64,000 nucleotides of DNA, taken from NCBI RefSeq assembly GCF_026210795.1, contig NC_089430.1, positions 5,022,001 to 5,086,000 on the forward strand. Reading direction: 5' to 3'. The stretch is from Rhizophagus irregularis (taxonomy: Eukaryota > Glomeromycota > Glomeromycetes > Glomerales > Glomeraceae). The notes beneath the pieces were generated by a model, which saw only the letters and a list, made by a program, of their open reading frames with translations, searched no databases and was not told the DNA's origin. Position numbers and translations under genes: made by a program. Positions 34,525 to 45,980 of the stretch are shown in pieces. Positions within the stretch are counted from its first letter, which is position 1, and each line of letters begins with the position of its first letter.

Positions 34525-36180
34525 AAAATAAAATGGTAAGTTTTGAAGGGTCGCTTCAAAACTTTTTTAGAAAATTTATTTTTTAAAAAAAAAATTAACT
34601 TTTTAGGAAACGTTTTCTAACGTTTCCTTTGTTTTTTTTGTAGCGGGAATTAGTTTAGGAGCTTGAAATGGTGAGTTTAACTCAAATTATATATTTTTTT
34701 ATTAGAAACGTTCTAACTGAACATTTCTTTCTTTTTTGTAGGTTTGGTTTCTGGGAATTTAGAAATTCAGAAAACAGTAAGTTTTGTACGTTTCACTACA
34801 AAACTTTCATTTTTCTTTTTCCTTTCTTTAAGAAACGTTCTAACTGAACGTTTCCTTTCTTTTTTGTAGGTCTTTTTAGGTGATTCTTTCAGTTTCCTTA
34901 AACACGAATTTGGTAAGGTATTCAATTTTTTTAACTATTTTTGTTAACAGTTTCTAACAGTTCATTACTTTCTTTTATCTAGATGGTTCTCTTTCTGGTG
35001 GGTAATTTTTTTTCATTAATTACTTTAATTTAATGAACTCTATTAATGGTTCATTTTTATCTTAGATTTTGCCGATTCTCTCAAGTGAGTGTCCATTTTT
35101 TTTCACTTTTTTATTTCTTCATATTCATTATTAACTTGATTTTCTTTTTTTTTTGTAAATTTCAGCTTCTCTTTAGGTTTTGGTAACTTTCAGTGTTATC
35201 TTTCTTTTTTAGATATTGCCGATTTTCTGGGTGAGTGTACAATTTTATTTTCATTTTATCTATTTGTCTTCATACTAATAATTAATCTTTCTTCTTTAGG
35301 TTTTGATATTTCTTTTTTTATATTTTAATGTCTCTTTTGTGAAAATAAAGGTGGGTTTTTTTATTGTTTGTTGTTTTTTTTGTAATCTTTGGTACTAAAC
35401 TACTAAACTTTCTTTTTTTAGATTTTGTCTTCGTTCCACCCTTCAAATGCATGGGATTTTGGTAAGAAATCGGACAATATTATGTTTCTATATATTTCTT
35501 TAATGAAACATATACTAACGTTTCAGTTTTTTCTTCTTTTAGAAGACCAAGTCTTTGGACGCGTAAAAACTTGGTAGGGTGGAGGAATTTTTTTGAACTA
35601 TTCTTTGAGAAACATTTATTAATGTTTCTTTCTCCTTTTTAGGTAACCTATTCTTTGAACTTCCGGATGTGGATTTTGGTGGGCATTTTTTTCTTAACTA
35701 TTTATTTTAATGAAATATTTTCAAATGTTTTAATTTTTTCTTCTTTTAGATGGTTCTTCTGGTCTCTCCAGATGCAGCATTTTGGTAAGATTGTCATTTT
35801 TTTCTTAAAATTTTTATTTTGACGAACATTTTCTAACTGTTCTCTTTTACTTTTTAGACAGTTCTTCAACTCTTTGGACGCGGGACTTCAGTGGGAGTAA
35901 TATTTTTTTGTTTTATTCCGTCTTTATTATGTCATTTAAAAACAGTTGCTAATTTATATTTTTTTCTTTTTTAGCAGCTTAGACACGGATCTTGGTGAGA
36001 AATCAACTCTCAGTTAGACGCGTGAGATAGGTAAGTTTCGAAAAAAAGGAATTTGAAACTTAGAAAAAGGTTTTTTTTAATTTTTTCCTTTTTTTTTTGT
36101 AGATTTTTTAACTTTTTCTTTTTTTAGGCATCGAATGCTTCTTTAGATGGATTTATACGGGATGTGAACTTTAGTATAGA
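34525..36180 (+). ncRNA. Putative non-coding multi-intron transcript: array of about 14 small exons
   Basis: Consensus donor/acceptor pairs define short exons, for example 34525-34535, 34644-34670, 34742-34776, 34870-34912, 34983-34997, 35066-35084, 35422-35461, 35543-35573, 35643-35678, 35750-35784, 35858-about 35892, 35975-36030 and 36128 onward. Donors are GTAAGT, GTGAGT, GTAAGA, GTAGGG or GTGGGC; acceptors are TTTTTGTAG or TTCTTTTAG. Most introns contain CTAAC inside a small inverted repeat (GAAACGTTCTAACTGAACG type). Several exons share a loose pattern (TTCT..CTC..GGA.GCGG.ATTTTG), so the modules arose by duplication. Spliced exons contain stops in every frame I tried, hence a non-coding call. 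The exact splicing pattern is inferred; a few alternative sites are equally good. Confidence 0.5.
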
Positions 36181-36504
36181 TTAATATTGATACAAAATAG
36201 ATTTAGATCTAGATAGTTAATACAATGAAGCTGTATTATAACTTTGAGTAAACTGTAATATTACTTTAAATAAACAATATTTTTAATTACATATTAAACA
36301 AATATAAATAAATTTGGTACATTTTTGGCAAATATTTGGCTTATGGATGGCTCAACATCAGCATAAATATAGTTAAAATTAGAATGAATTTGGAATTAAT
36401 TCAGAACGAATCAATTCAAATTTTGTGCCAAACGGGCTCATCCTTGTGTATTGTATATTTTAATATATATTTGGTACAAATTTATACAAAAACTATTTAC
36501 TGGG

Positions 36505-37875
36505 CAAATTATTAGAGGTTAAACAAACTTTTTGGAAAATTATGTTAAATAGTTTAGATAATTAATTAAGAAATTTTATATATTTTCATTTATTTTATCT
36601 AAATCTTTTTACTCAATATAAATATTATAATATAATTTATTTAACGTTATATTTTAACAATTTATATTTTTTGCCAACATTTATTATGAAAAATTATAAA
36701 TAAAAGTTTGATGACATTAAAATTTTAATTCTTTATTTGATTTGTTTACGTGGATTGCGCTTAATTTTTATTAAATTTCAAAATTTTATGTTTACATAGC
36801 TTTTACTCTTCAGCTGTAATCATAACTGCAAGTCCTTGGTTTTATCATTCTATTAATAATGTCGTCAAACTCGAAATAATAAATTATTTTTTTGTCACAC
36901 CTCATTTTATTTTGAGTATATAATCAATAAATTTAATATTTACTAGCTGTAGCCTGTTGCGTTGCAACAGGATTAATTTACTAATATGCTCCTCTATAAA
37001 ATTTATAAATAAAATGGATAAGCCAACCTTATCTAAGGAACCAGACGACATTAAAACATCAAAAACGCCTAAAAAAAAAAAGAACTGACTACGATAATGT
37101 CATAATGATTAATGACCGAAAATAAAAGAGAAATGAAGTAAAAAAAGATGTTAGCAAAAATAAATAACAAAATGAAAAGAAATGAAAAGAACGAACAAAA
37201 AGGATAAGCTTACCTTGCCCAAGAAACCAGAAAAAAAAAAGAAAAAACAAAGAAACGCCCAGAAAAAGAAAAAATCATGTGCAAGCGCACATGTCCGCAC
37301 TACCAAAATCAGAAATTTACTTCATTATATTAATTTATGACTATATTAATTTATGACTCTTATCATACTTTTGATAATTCTATGATATATTTTATTTTTA
37401 TTAGCCACTTTGAATCTGAAATTTGATGCATTTTTTCCCTTCAATTGCAATTCCTCGATTTACTCATCAATTGTGAAATATGATTGTATACTCGAAATAA
37501 TAAACAATTTTTTTTAAAAAAATGGTTCATTTAAATCCTTTTTGTATTAGGGTCAAATTATAAATTTATCAAGGTTTAAGGATATAATCAATGATTTTAA
37601 TAAATAAAAAATAAATAAATAAATATACAGTAATATAACAAGTGTACATTTAATTCTTACTCCCTTCTTCTGCTATAAACTATAATGATGGGAAATAAAG
37701 TATAAAAATATAAAATTTACAGTAATTAAAATTTAAGGAGTACTTGGTTACTTAATTGTTTTGGATAATTATTCCTTTAGATTTATTACTTTGATCTAAA
37801 AAAAAAGTAGAAGAAAAAGAAAATAGAAATTTAGATATATAAATATGAATAAAAAAGAAAATTATAAATATAAAC
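36505..37875. other. Gene-free region with a Helitron-like hairpin end
   Basis: No gene is visible. 36943-36971 holds the hairpin CCTGTTGC-GTT-GCAACAGG next to CTAG (see its own entry). 37000-37300 has A-rich repeats, including two related copies of GGATAAGCxxACCTT..CC.A..GAAACCAG at about 37015 and 37199. Confidence 0.4.
36943..36971 (-). repeat. Hairpin with CTAG, Helitron 3'-end-like
   Basis: On the minus strand the order is hairpin CCTGTTGC..GCAACAGG, then CTACAG, then CTAG followed by T. Helitrons end in a hairpin followed by CTRR, inserted between A and T. The stem recurs at 61899-61917. No helicase is present in the window, so any element would be non-autonomous. Confidence 0.35.
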
Positions 37876-40413
37876 TTAAAATTTACAATCTTCATTAATA
37901 TTCAATTGAAAAACATCAATTTGTAAAGATAAAGATGCTGTTTAATAGATAAAATTTTATTAGCCTTTTTATAATTAATTTATATTTTTCTTTTATCAAA
38001 CAATACCTGTAGATTCCATTTTAATCATATTATCATTTTGTTTATCATCATATTCGTCAGAATTTTTTTCTCCGGAAAATATATTATCAGTAATTTTCAA
38101 TTGAGAAATATCAATTTGTAAAGATTCTATTTAGAGTAAATTAAAACTTATTAATACTTTAATTAATTTGAATATTTTTTCGTAAAAAAAAGTATCGAAA
38201 ATTTATACCACTATTATTATTCTTTTCATAATAATCATCAGAAATTTTTTGTTCAGGAATATTATTATCTTCATTTTTCAATTTATGGAAATCAATCTGT
38301 AAGGATTCTATTTAATAATTTAACAAGTTATTAATAATTAATTTTATGTTGATTTAATACATTAAAATTAGTTGATACCTGAAGCTTTCATGCTTATTAT
38401 ATTATCATTTTGTTCATAATAATCGACAGAATTTTTTGGTTCAGGAAGATTACTATAACTAAGCAATCTACTAGTATAAATGGCACCTGAATGTGTTTCA
38501 TATGATAATCCCAGACTAGTTGAAGTTATAATACTAGTTGATAAACTATTATTAAATTCATCTGCTTCTTTAATTTGTTTGTATAATTCTGTATGAAAAT
38601 CCTGATGCGTTATAATTCTATGCCATTTGTACAAAATACTATCAATTTCTTTTGGTGTTGGACGATTTAATGGGTTTGCATCTAAACATCTTTTAATTAA
38701 ATGCACAATTAATTGTGGTACTTTAGTATTGAATCTTGGTCTAAGTCCTTGACAAATTTTCATTGCTAAACTTATGTCATGGTCTACATCATAATATGGG
38801 GCAATCCGGACATTAATTCATATATAATTATACCAAAACTATAAATATCTGCAGCTTTGGTATAATCTTTGTTTTGCAAAATTTCAGGAGCGATATAAGG
38901 TAAAACACCATATATACCATTTTTTGTATTTTCAGAATTTACAGGTTTACATAATCCCATGTCAGCAATCTTGGCGTAATTAGATACTAATAAATTACCA
39001 GGATGTAAATCTCGATGAATTAATTCATTTTTATGAATATGTTCAAGTCCAGATGCAAGGTATTTTAAATAACTGAACTTATAATTCCAACTTAATTCTT
39101 TGTAATTTTCATCTAAATAATTTCGTAAACTTCCATATTGTGCATAATCCAAGACCATCACATAATTTTTTGTTTCTGGTTCTTGAGTTATACCATAAAA
39201 TTTAATAATTTTATCACTGTCGACTATTTTATAATGCAACATAGCCTATGTAATAATAAAGTTAAAAAAATAAAAAATTAATTTTAATAAAACTTAAAAA
39301 AGTTTTCATTAGACAATGAATAAAATTATACCTCATTTATAAATTTACTATTAATATCTTTTGAATTATTTAAACTTTTCAGAGCCACAAATTTAAGTTG
39401 ACCATTCCTTTCCCAAATTCTATTATATATATCCCATTTGACAATATATCCATCAATCCATTTTGCTCTATATACTTTGCCAAATCCACCTTTTGCAATA
39501 TATTTAATATCACAAAATCTATCATAAGGTATCCATTCTAATGTTTTTGATATGTAAGAATGATCTGATAGCTGACTATCTTGAATAAATTTATCAATAT
39601 CATTATTACCACTGGTCCAACTATTAAAATATTGCTGAAAAATGATTGCCTTACATATTCTACATCTATTATCCATAACGGCCATATAGGTTTTTGTTTC
39701 CGGATCTTGAGTTATTCCATAATTTGCATGTAATGTTGTAATCTAAAAATATTAAATGTTGGTAAAATTTAAAATTTCATAATTCATTGAAAAATAATTT
39801 TATTGAGCTTTTTCAAGTTACTTGATACGTGATTATGATTATTGATTATTTATTATTATTACTAAAATGGAAATGATCTGCGAATGTGGCTAATCATATT
39901 TCTATATATCTCGTATTTATTAAATAATCAATAATCACAATAATCATCACACATCAGGTGATTCATAGGGGTAGCACAATTTTTGAAAAGCGCGATAATA
40001 TATCGTACCTGAGTCCTAAAATCTGATTCGATATTATTCGGATCATCAAAGGTTTTTAGAATTACAAGTAAATTTTGATTAATTCTTTTCCAATTATTTT
40101 TCTCATTATCCCAATAAATTATATTTCCATCAATCCAATTTGCTTTATACATTTTACCAAACCTACTTTCAACACTTTTAATATTATAAAGTCTATCATA
40201 AGGTATCCATTCTACTGCAGCTTTTGATACACCATAATGGTAATGGCCAAAGATATGTGTTGATAGCTGAGTACCTTGAATAAATTTATCAATATTATTA
40301 TTACCACTAGTCCAATTTTTGAAATTTTGTTGAAAATATTTTGCATTACATTTATGGTGACATTTTTCACATATATCATTCAAATTCATATTATGATAAT
40401 TCCAAGGTATCAT
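37876..40413 (-). pseudogene. TKL gene C: kinase gene with a frameshift in the catalytic lobe
   Basis: Exons 40413-40009 (degenerate half-kinase unit), 39742-39332 (unit with KGGFGKVYRA and VALK), 39245-38379 (catalytic lobe) and phase-1 tail exons 38307-38209, 38126-38007, 37937-37876. HRDLHPGN, ADMGLCKP and APEILQNK are intact. At about 38798-38802, where relatives read GLPPYYDV, one base is missing in a run of C, and the frame is lost until read in the next phase as ICQGLRPRF. The tail exons again repeat (E/A)S(L)..QID..QL and remain open. Without the single-base deletion the gene would be intact. A sequencing error or very recent inactivation are both possible. It has the smallest number of units of the complete TKL genes. 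Confidence 0.7.
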
Positions 40414-40825
40414 TATTTTCTCAAAATAAAAACTTTAATAATAACGATTTTAAAGTTTGGTAACAAAAAATATTGAACTATGAATACGATAAATATATTT
40501 TTATATTACGAATTTAAATCAAGTTTGTAAAATAGAAGGGTTTAATTTCATATATTTTTATTTTCACATTTATATTTAATTACTTTAAATATTAAGTATT
40601 TTACTTGTACGACTCTACTAAATTTCGTACTTTCGTACGAATGATATTAATTAATATTGTAATAAATACAATGGCGAAGTACTGTTTTGTACGACCTGAA
40701 TAAATTATGTGGCTTTCGGCTAAAATTGAAACGATCCTTTTCCGTTATTTATACTTCATGATCGGCAAAATATGAAACAATTAATTAACCTTTTTGCTGA
40801 TTAACTTCAAATATCAATTTTTTTT

Positions 40826-41071
40826 TACCAAACTAATAATTAGTCTAACGTCCTTTCTGGGCGAAAAATTTGGGGGTAGGGAATAATTTAAACAAACATG
40901 ATATTTAAATATATTATAAATTTCGGAATTTTTGGTAAAATCAAAAATATTCGGTACCACTCAATTTTAGAAAGAGAGAGGGTGCTAAAAACATATCGTG
41001 TGAACATACGCGCCCTTAAAATTCAAAAATGGGAGGACGTTAAGCTAAAAATTAATTTGGAACGACCACAC
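40826..41071. mobile_element. Degenerate copy of the Harbinger-type MITE at 45702
   Basis: It shares ACCAAACTAATAATTAGTCT-like left sequence, CGTCCTTTCTGG, AATTTAAACAAACATGA, a (T)GGTAAAATC..GGTAC block and the right end GGAGGACGTTAA..TTTGGAACG with the element at 45702-45980. The left terminal nucleotides are lost. A small frame at 40898-41080 lies within it and is not a gene. Confidence 0.6.
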
Positions 41072-42928
41072 TTAGAATAAACAAATCAAAATATATTAAG
41101 AATTTCTATGAAATTATTAAGTTGAACATATTTACATCAAATTATTTTGTTAAGGTATAAAATAAAAATTGAATCTTGTTGACTGGTATAATTTCACTTT
41201 GTAATTGAACTTAATAAAGAATATATGATTTTAATAAATAAAAATTTTATTTGATATAAGAATAATTAAGATGCATCTGCATACGATTCGAAGTAGTGTA
41301 ACAAATACGATAACAAAACAACAATGTAAATTCTCATGAAGCACAACATTTGATTTTATTACATGTTACACAATATCCGAATACGAACAAAACTCAGCAT
41401 GAAAATAAGGCTTTTTGTAACATCATTAATAACTATCAAATGATCATGTATAAAAAAGTATTTTATAGTTTTAGTCTATCATAAGGTAGATCTATGCCGA
41501 ATATATCGTGTGTTTTGTCACAGGGTGTTTGAAACTATTTAAATTTCTACAATATTTGACGTAGAGTTTCATGTGGATTTTAGTAATAAAATTTCCTGAT
41601 GATAGCTATGTGGTGTAGTAATACTGTAATAGCCAGTAAAATGTGCCGATAGCTGATTATTTTTAATAAATTTATCATCATTATCATTACCACTTGTCCA
41701 ATTTTTGAAATTGTTTATATTACGAAATAAAAGTGTTGAACAATAAATTCGGAAGTATAAATTTTTTTAAAAAAGAAAAGTTAATATTTCATAATTATTT
41801 TGCTACTAAATTTCGTACATGTACTACTTTTAAAGCGTATGAAACTACAAATGATATTAATAATATGGTATTTACATCAAATTAATTGATGATTTAAATT
41901 AAAATAAGTCACCTATAAATCTAATTGATCATCGACTCTGAAATTTAACTTTCTAATTAAACAAGGTGATAAAGTATTTTATATTTGAATTTACATTAAA
42001 AATATTTAGTGCTCACCTAAAAGATGAACACACTATGTATACCATCAATAATCTAAAAATTTGTACATGAAAGGAAAATAAAAGTAGAAAATGCCTAGCA
42101 CATGATACTATTATTTATGTATAGCACATGTCCTTTTTCATACATATTTAGACATCTTTGTCAATGAACCCACCTTAAACCCACCTTACATAAAAAACAA
42201 ATCTGAAAAAATAAATAGTAAAAACGAAATAAAACTATAATAATTATCCTAAAATAAAATATAAACTAACAAACATTAAGTAAACAAAACAAAATTGAAG
42301 ACTTAGAAAGTAAACCCTTCATTATTATATATCAAATTCCAATTTCATATTAACAATGACAACAGAAAAATTTCAAAATACAATCATATGTTTTTTTGAA
42401 GTTTCATTTTACTTTGATCAAATCCAAAAACATCTTTTTGATAAAATTGAAAGATTACTATATTTTAAAATATCATTTCCACCTTCTAAACATACATAAT
42501 CGCTTAATCATATGATTATTTGCTTTATTATAGTAATTAGGCAAAATCAATTTATTATAACTTACAACTTAATAAATAAATATAAATTTATCAATATATT
42601 TATACTTTAAAACTCACTAACTGTATCTAAATTGCCCTAGTTGGTTTTAACAAAAAAAAAGTGACATTTAAAATTATTCGAAGTATATATTACGTATTAA
42701 GAAATTTTTCTTCATGATTTTGCTGTGGCAACAATGAGGCTTGATGATTGACATACATTTCAGACATATGTGCAAAATTTGTTTGTTATACATACAATGC
42801 TTGTACTATGATCACTTTTGTACACAATGCATTTTGCATAAATAAAGGCGTTTAATAAAAAAAAGAAAAAAAAAGTTATTTACATTATCTTTTCCAATCA
42901 GAAAGAATTTCAATATAATTATATAGTA
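41072..42928. other. Mostly gene-free region upstream of TKL gene D
   Basis: A+T-rich with one TKL exon relic (41597-41716). No other gene or RNA is evident. The promoter of gene D must lie near its right end. Confidence 0.45.
41597..41716 (-). pseudogene. Fragment of a half-kinase exon
   Basis: Minus strand reads NFKNWTSGN, then DKFIKNNQLSAH and degenerates, matching the WTSGN block of the TKL units. No splice sites or neighbouring units remain. Confidence 0.7.
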
Positions 42929-43210
42929 ATGGCTCTTATTAGTAATGATAAAGGTAATAATCATATATAATATAAACTAATATTTTTAAACAAATTTACT
43001 ATATAATAAAACTAGTTTCTGGTAATATTGAATTTGAAGGAAACGGTTCTAAGGAATTCAAAGAAAGTGGCTTTGAAGAATTTGAAAAAAGTAGTACCAA
43101 GGAATCTAAAGGTATATTATACATACTAAATATTAAATTTTTATTTGTAATACATTTAAATACTATTTATAATTATACCTTACTATATAATATACAAAAT
43201 ACAAATATAG

Positions 43211-45577
43211 CTTGTAAGTTAATAGGTTATCTTATAATTGAATAATAATGGAATTACTTATCATTTTTATTATATTTCTAGTGATTAATAATACTATAGC
43301 CAGTAAGTTATTAGTTATTTAAATTTTTAATTCTTTATTTATTTTACATAATATTTAAATAATTAAATTGAGCAAATTCTTTATTTAATTAACCATTTAA
43401 TACTAATTAATTGTATTACAGATGGTAAGTTACAATATCATATTTATTTGTTTAATATTCAACTAATTATATTCTTAATTTAATAATTTAAATAACTAGA
43501 TTGTAAGCAACATATTTAATTTGCAGTAAATACTTTATATTATATTTATATTTAACTAATAATTAATTAATAATATTAGGGTGTAAGTAGACCCTATATA
43601 GGGGTCAGGTGATGAAAAAAGTTTGCTGTACGCATTTTTTCAGGGCCGGAATTATGATAATGTCAGTCGGTTACTATAATAGGAAATAAAATTCTGACTG
43701 GCATTATCAAAAATTATCTAAAAAGGAAAGATTTTCATAATTTCAAAATACGCAAACTCAAACCTGACCCTTTTATATATATTTCTGGGTCCTGTGTAAG
43801 TTATTGATATCTATATTTCTATTATTTAAACTCACTAAATTCTTTATTTTGTAATTTTTCTTTTAGTTAGTAAGTTATAAGTTATTTATTTAATTCTATT
43901 ATTACTTATTGTTATAATATTTACATATAAACCAAACTAACTAAATTCTTTATTTAAAATATTATTTAATAATTAGGGAGTAAGTTATTTATTTAATTCT
44001 ATGTTTACTTATTGTTATAATATTTACATATAATTTAAATTAACTAAATTCTTTATTTTAAAAAATTATTTAATAATATAGGGAGTAAGTTATATATTTA
44101 ATTCTATTATTATCTAATATTTACGTATAATTTAAACTAACTTTAAAAAAATTATTTTGTAATTTCTTTCAGTTAGTAAGTTATGAGTTATTTATTTAAT
44201 TCTATTATTACTTATTGTTATAATATTTACATAATTTAAACTAAGTTCTTTACTTAAAAAATTATTTAATAATATAGAGTGTAAGTTATTATTTATTCAA
44301 TTCTATTATTACTTATTGTTATAAACTTATAATATTTACATATAGTTTAAAACTACTAACTAAATTCTTTATTTAAATAGATCGTAAGTTATAGGTTATT
44401 TATTTAATTCTATTATTACTTATTGTTATAATAACTAAATTCTTTATTTTTGTAATTTCTTTTAGTTAGTAAGTTATAAGTTATTTATTTAATCTATTAC
44501 TACTCTCTGTTATAATAACTAAATTCTTTATTTAAATTATTTTGTAATTTCTTTTAGTTGGTAAGTTATAAGTTATTTATTTATTTCTATTATTACTTAT
44601 TGGTATAATATTTACATATAATTTAAACTAAATAGGAAGTAAGTTATTTATTTAATTCTATTATTAATTATTGTTATAATATTTACATACAATTTAAACT
44701 AACTTCTTTATTTAAATAGATTGTAAGTCATAAATTATTTATTTGATTCTATTATTACTTATTGTTATAATATTTATATATAATTTAAACTAACTAAATT
44801 CTTTATTTAATAATATAGTGTGTAAGTTATTTATTTAATTCTATTGTTACTTATTGTTATAATATTTGCATATAATTTAACTAAATTATTTATTTAAAAA
44901 TTATTTAATAATATAGGGAGTAAGCATCTTATTATTACTTATTGTTAGTATAATATTAACATATAATTTAAACTAACTAAATTCATTATCTAAAAAATTA
45001 TTTAATAATATAGGGAGTAAGTTATTTATTTAATTCTAATATTGTTATATTATTTACATATAATCTAAACTAACTAAATTCTTTATTTAAAAAATTATTT
45101 AATAATATAGGGAGTGAGTTATTTATTTAATTCTATTATTATTTATTGTTATAATAACTAAATTCTTTATTTAAAAATTATTTTGTAATTTCTTTAGTTG
45201 GTAAGTTATAAGTTATTTATTTAATTCTATTATTACTTATTGTTATAATATTTACATATAATTTAAACTAACTAAATTACTTATTTAAATAGATCGTAAG
45301 TTATAATTTATTTATTTAATTCTATCATTAGTTACTTATTGTTATAATATTTAAACTAACTAAATTTTTATTTATAAAAATTATTTATTAATATAGCTTG
45401 TAAATTATTTGTTATTTCTATTGTTATATATTTTATAAATATTTATTTGTTAATTGAATTCTTTCATATAAAATTTCTGTTACTTTAGTTGGTAAGTTAT
45501 GAAAGATAGGTTGTTATTATATATATTTATACAAAACTAAGACATATATTATATTAAATTTCTATTTAAATTTTAGA
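43211..45577 (+). repeat. Tandem array of 23 potential 3-nt microexons
   Basis: AG-NNN-GT triplets lie at 43211, 43300, 43422, 43500, 43580, 43867, 43977, 44082, 44173, 44278, 44381, 44466, 44558, 44636, 44720, 44819, 44917, 45014, 45111, 45198, 45293, 45397 and 45489 (first base). Nearly all donors are GTAAGT; exceptions are GTAAGC twice, GTGAGT and GTAAAT. Intervening introns are about 75-120 nt (one enlarged by a MITE) and usually contain ACTAAC and end in AATATAG or TTTTAG. Triplets: GGA five times; TTA and TTG three each; ATC, ATT and CTT two each; CCA, ATG, GGT, AGT, GAA and TGT once each. A last site at 45577 would be a 1-nt exon. Confidence 0.75.
43589..43793. mobile_element. hAT-like MITE inserted at a microexon donor
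   Basis: The element starts AGACCCTATATAGGGGTCAG and ends in TATATATTTCTGGGTCCT, with related inverted ends. GTGTAAGT is present on both sides (43581-43588 and 43794-43801), a perfect 8-nt duplication that copies the splice donor following triplet GGT. It is related to the element at 53334-53530 through AGGACCC termini and the internal TTCAGGGCCGGAAT block. Confidence 0.8.
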
Positions 45578-45701
45578 GTAATTGTTGATTTTGATCTTAC
45601 ATTTCAGTGTAATTTTTAATATGAATTTCAATGATAAATTTAATTATTTAAATTTATATATAGATTTGGAAAAAGCGGAAATACAATTATGGATAATTTT
45701 A

Positions 45702-45980
45702 GGCCGTTCCAAATTAATAATTAGTTTAACGTCCTTTCTGGCCAAAAATTTTGAGGGGGGGGGAGGGGATAATTTAAACAAACATGAAAATTAAACATAA
45801 TAAAAATTTCGGAAATTTTTGGTAAAATCGGGAATTCTCGGTACTATTAAATTTTAGTAAAGGAGGGGGTGGTTTAAGCATATTTAAACATATCAAACAT
45901 ATATGTTTAAATCACCCTTGAATTTTTCAAAAATAGAGGGGGGGGGAGGACGTTAAACTAAAGATTAAATTGGAACGGCC
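45702..45980. mobile_element. PIF/Harbinger-type MITE inside the kinase exon of gene D
   Basis: Termini GGCCGTTCCAAATTAAT and ATTAAATTGGAACGGCC are inverted. TTA lies on both sides (45699-45701 and 45981-45983), the classical Harbinger target duplication. Inner inverted blocks AGTTTAACGTCC and GGACGTTAAACT support the pairing. It shares the GGCCGTTC terminus with the 2.3-kb Harbinger relic at 49045. Element plus duplication is 282 nt, a multiple of three. Confidence 0.85.

Larger units (their letters stand above)
33820..36504. mobile_element. 2.7-kb TIR element carrying a spliced-module array
   Basis: Terminal 32-nt inverted repeats at 33820-33851 and 36473-36504 (start CCCAGTAAATAGTTTT) match in 30 positions. 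CAA is present directly outside both ends (33817-33819 and 36505-36507), a possible 3-nt target duplication. Subterminal TAAATTTATACCAAA/TTTGGTACAAATTTA words repeat inside both ends. No transposase or other long ORF exists. The centre carries a C/T-rich promoter-like tract and a run of small exon/intron modules. Superfamily is not assigned. Confidence 0.72.

Noticed and set aside
43211..45577. CRISPR-like array interpretation of the regularly spaced repeat
   Set aside because: Eukaryotic context; the variable part is only 3 nt and the repeated part is intron-like with splice and branch motifs.
45582..45794. 70-codon plus-strand frame crossing the left end of the Harbinger MITE
   Set aside because: The homologous SGN..ID..F reading lies in another frame after the acceptor at 45663, and the frame continues into MITE sequence.
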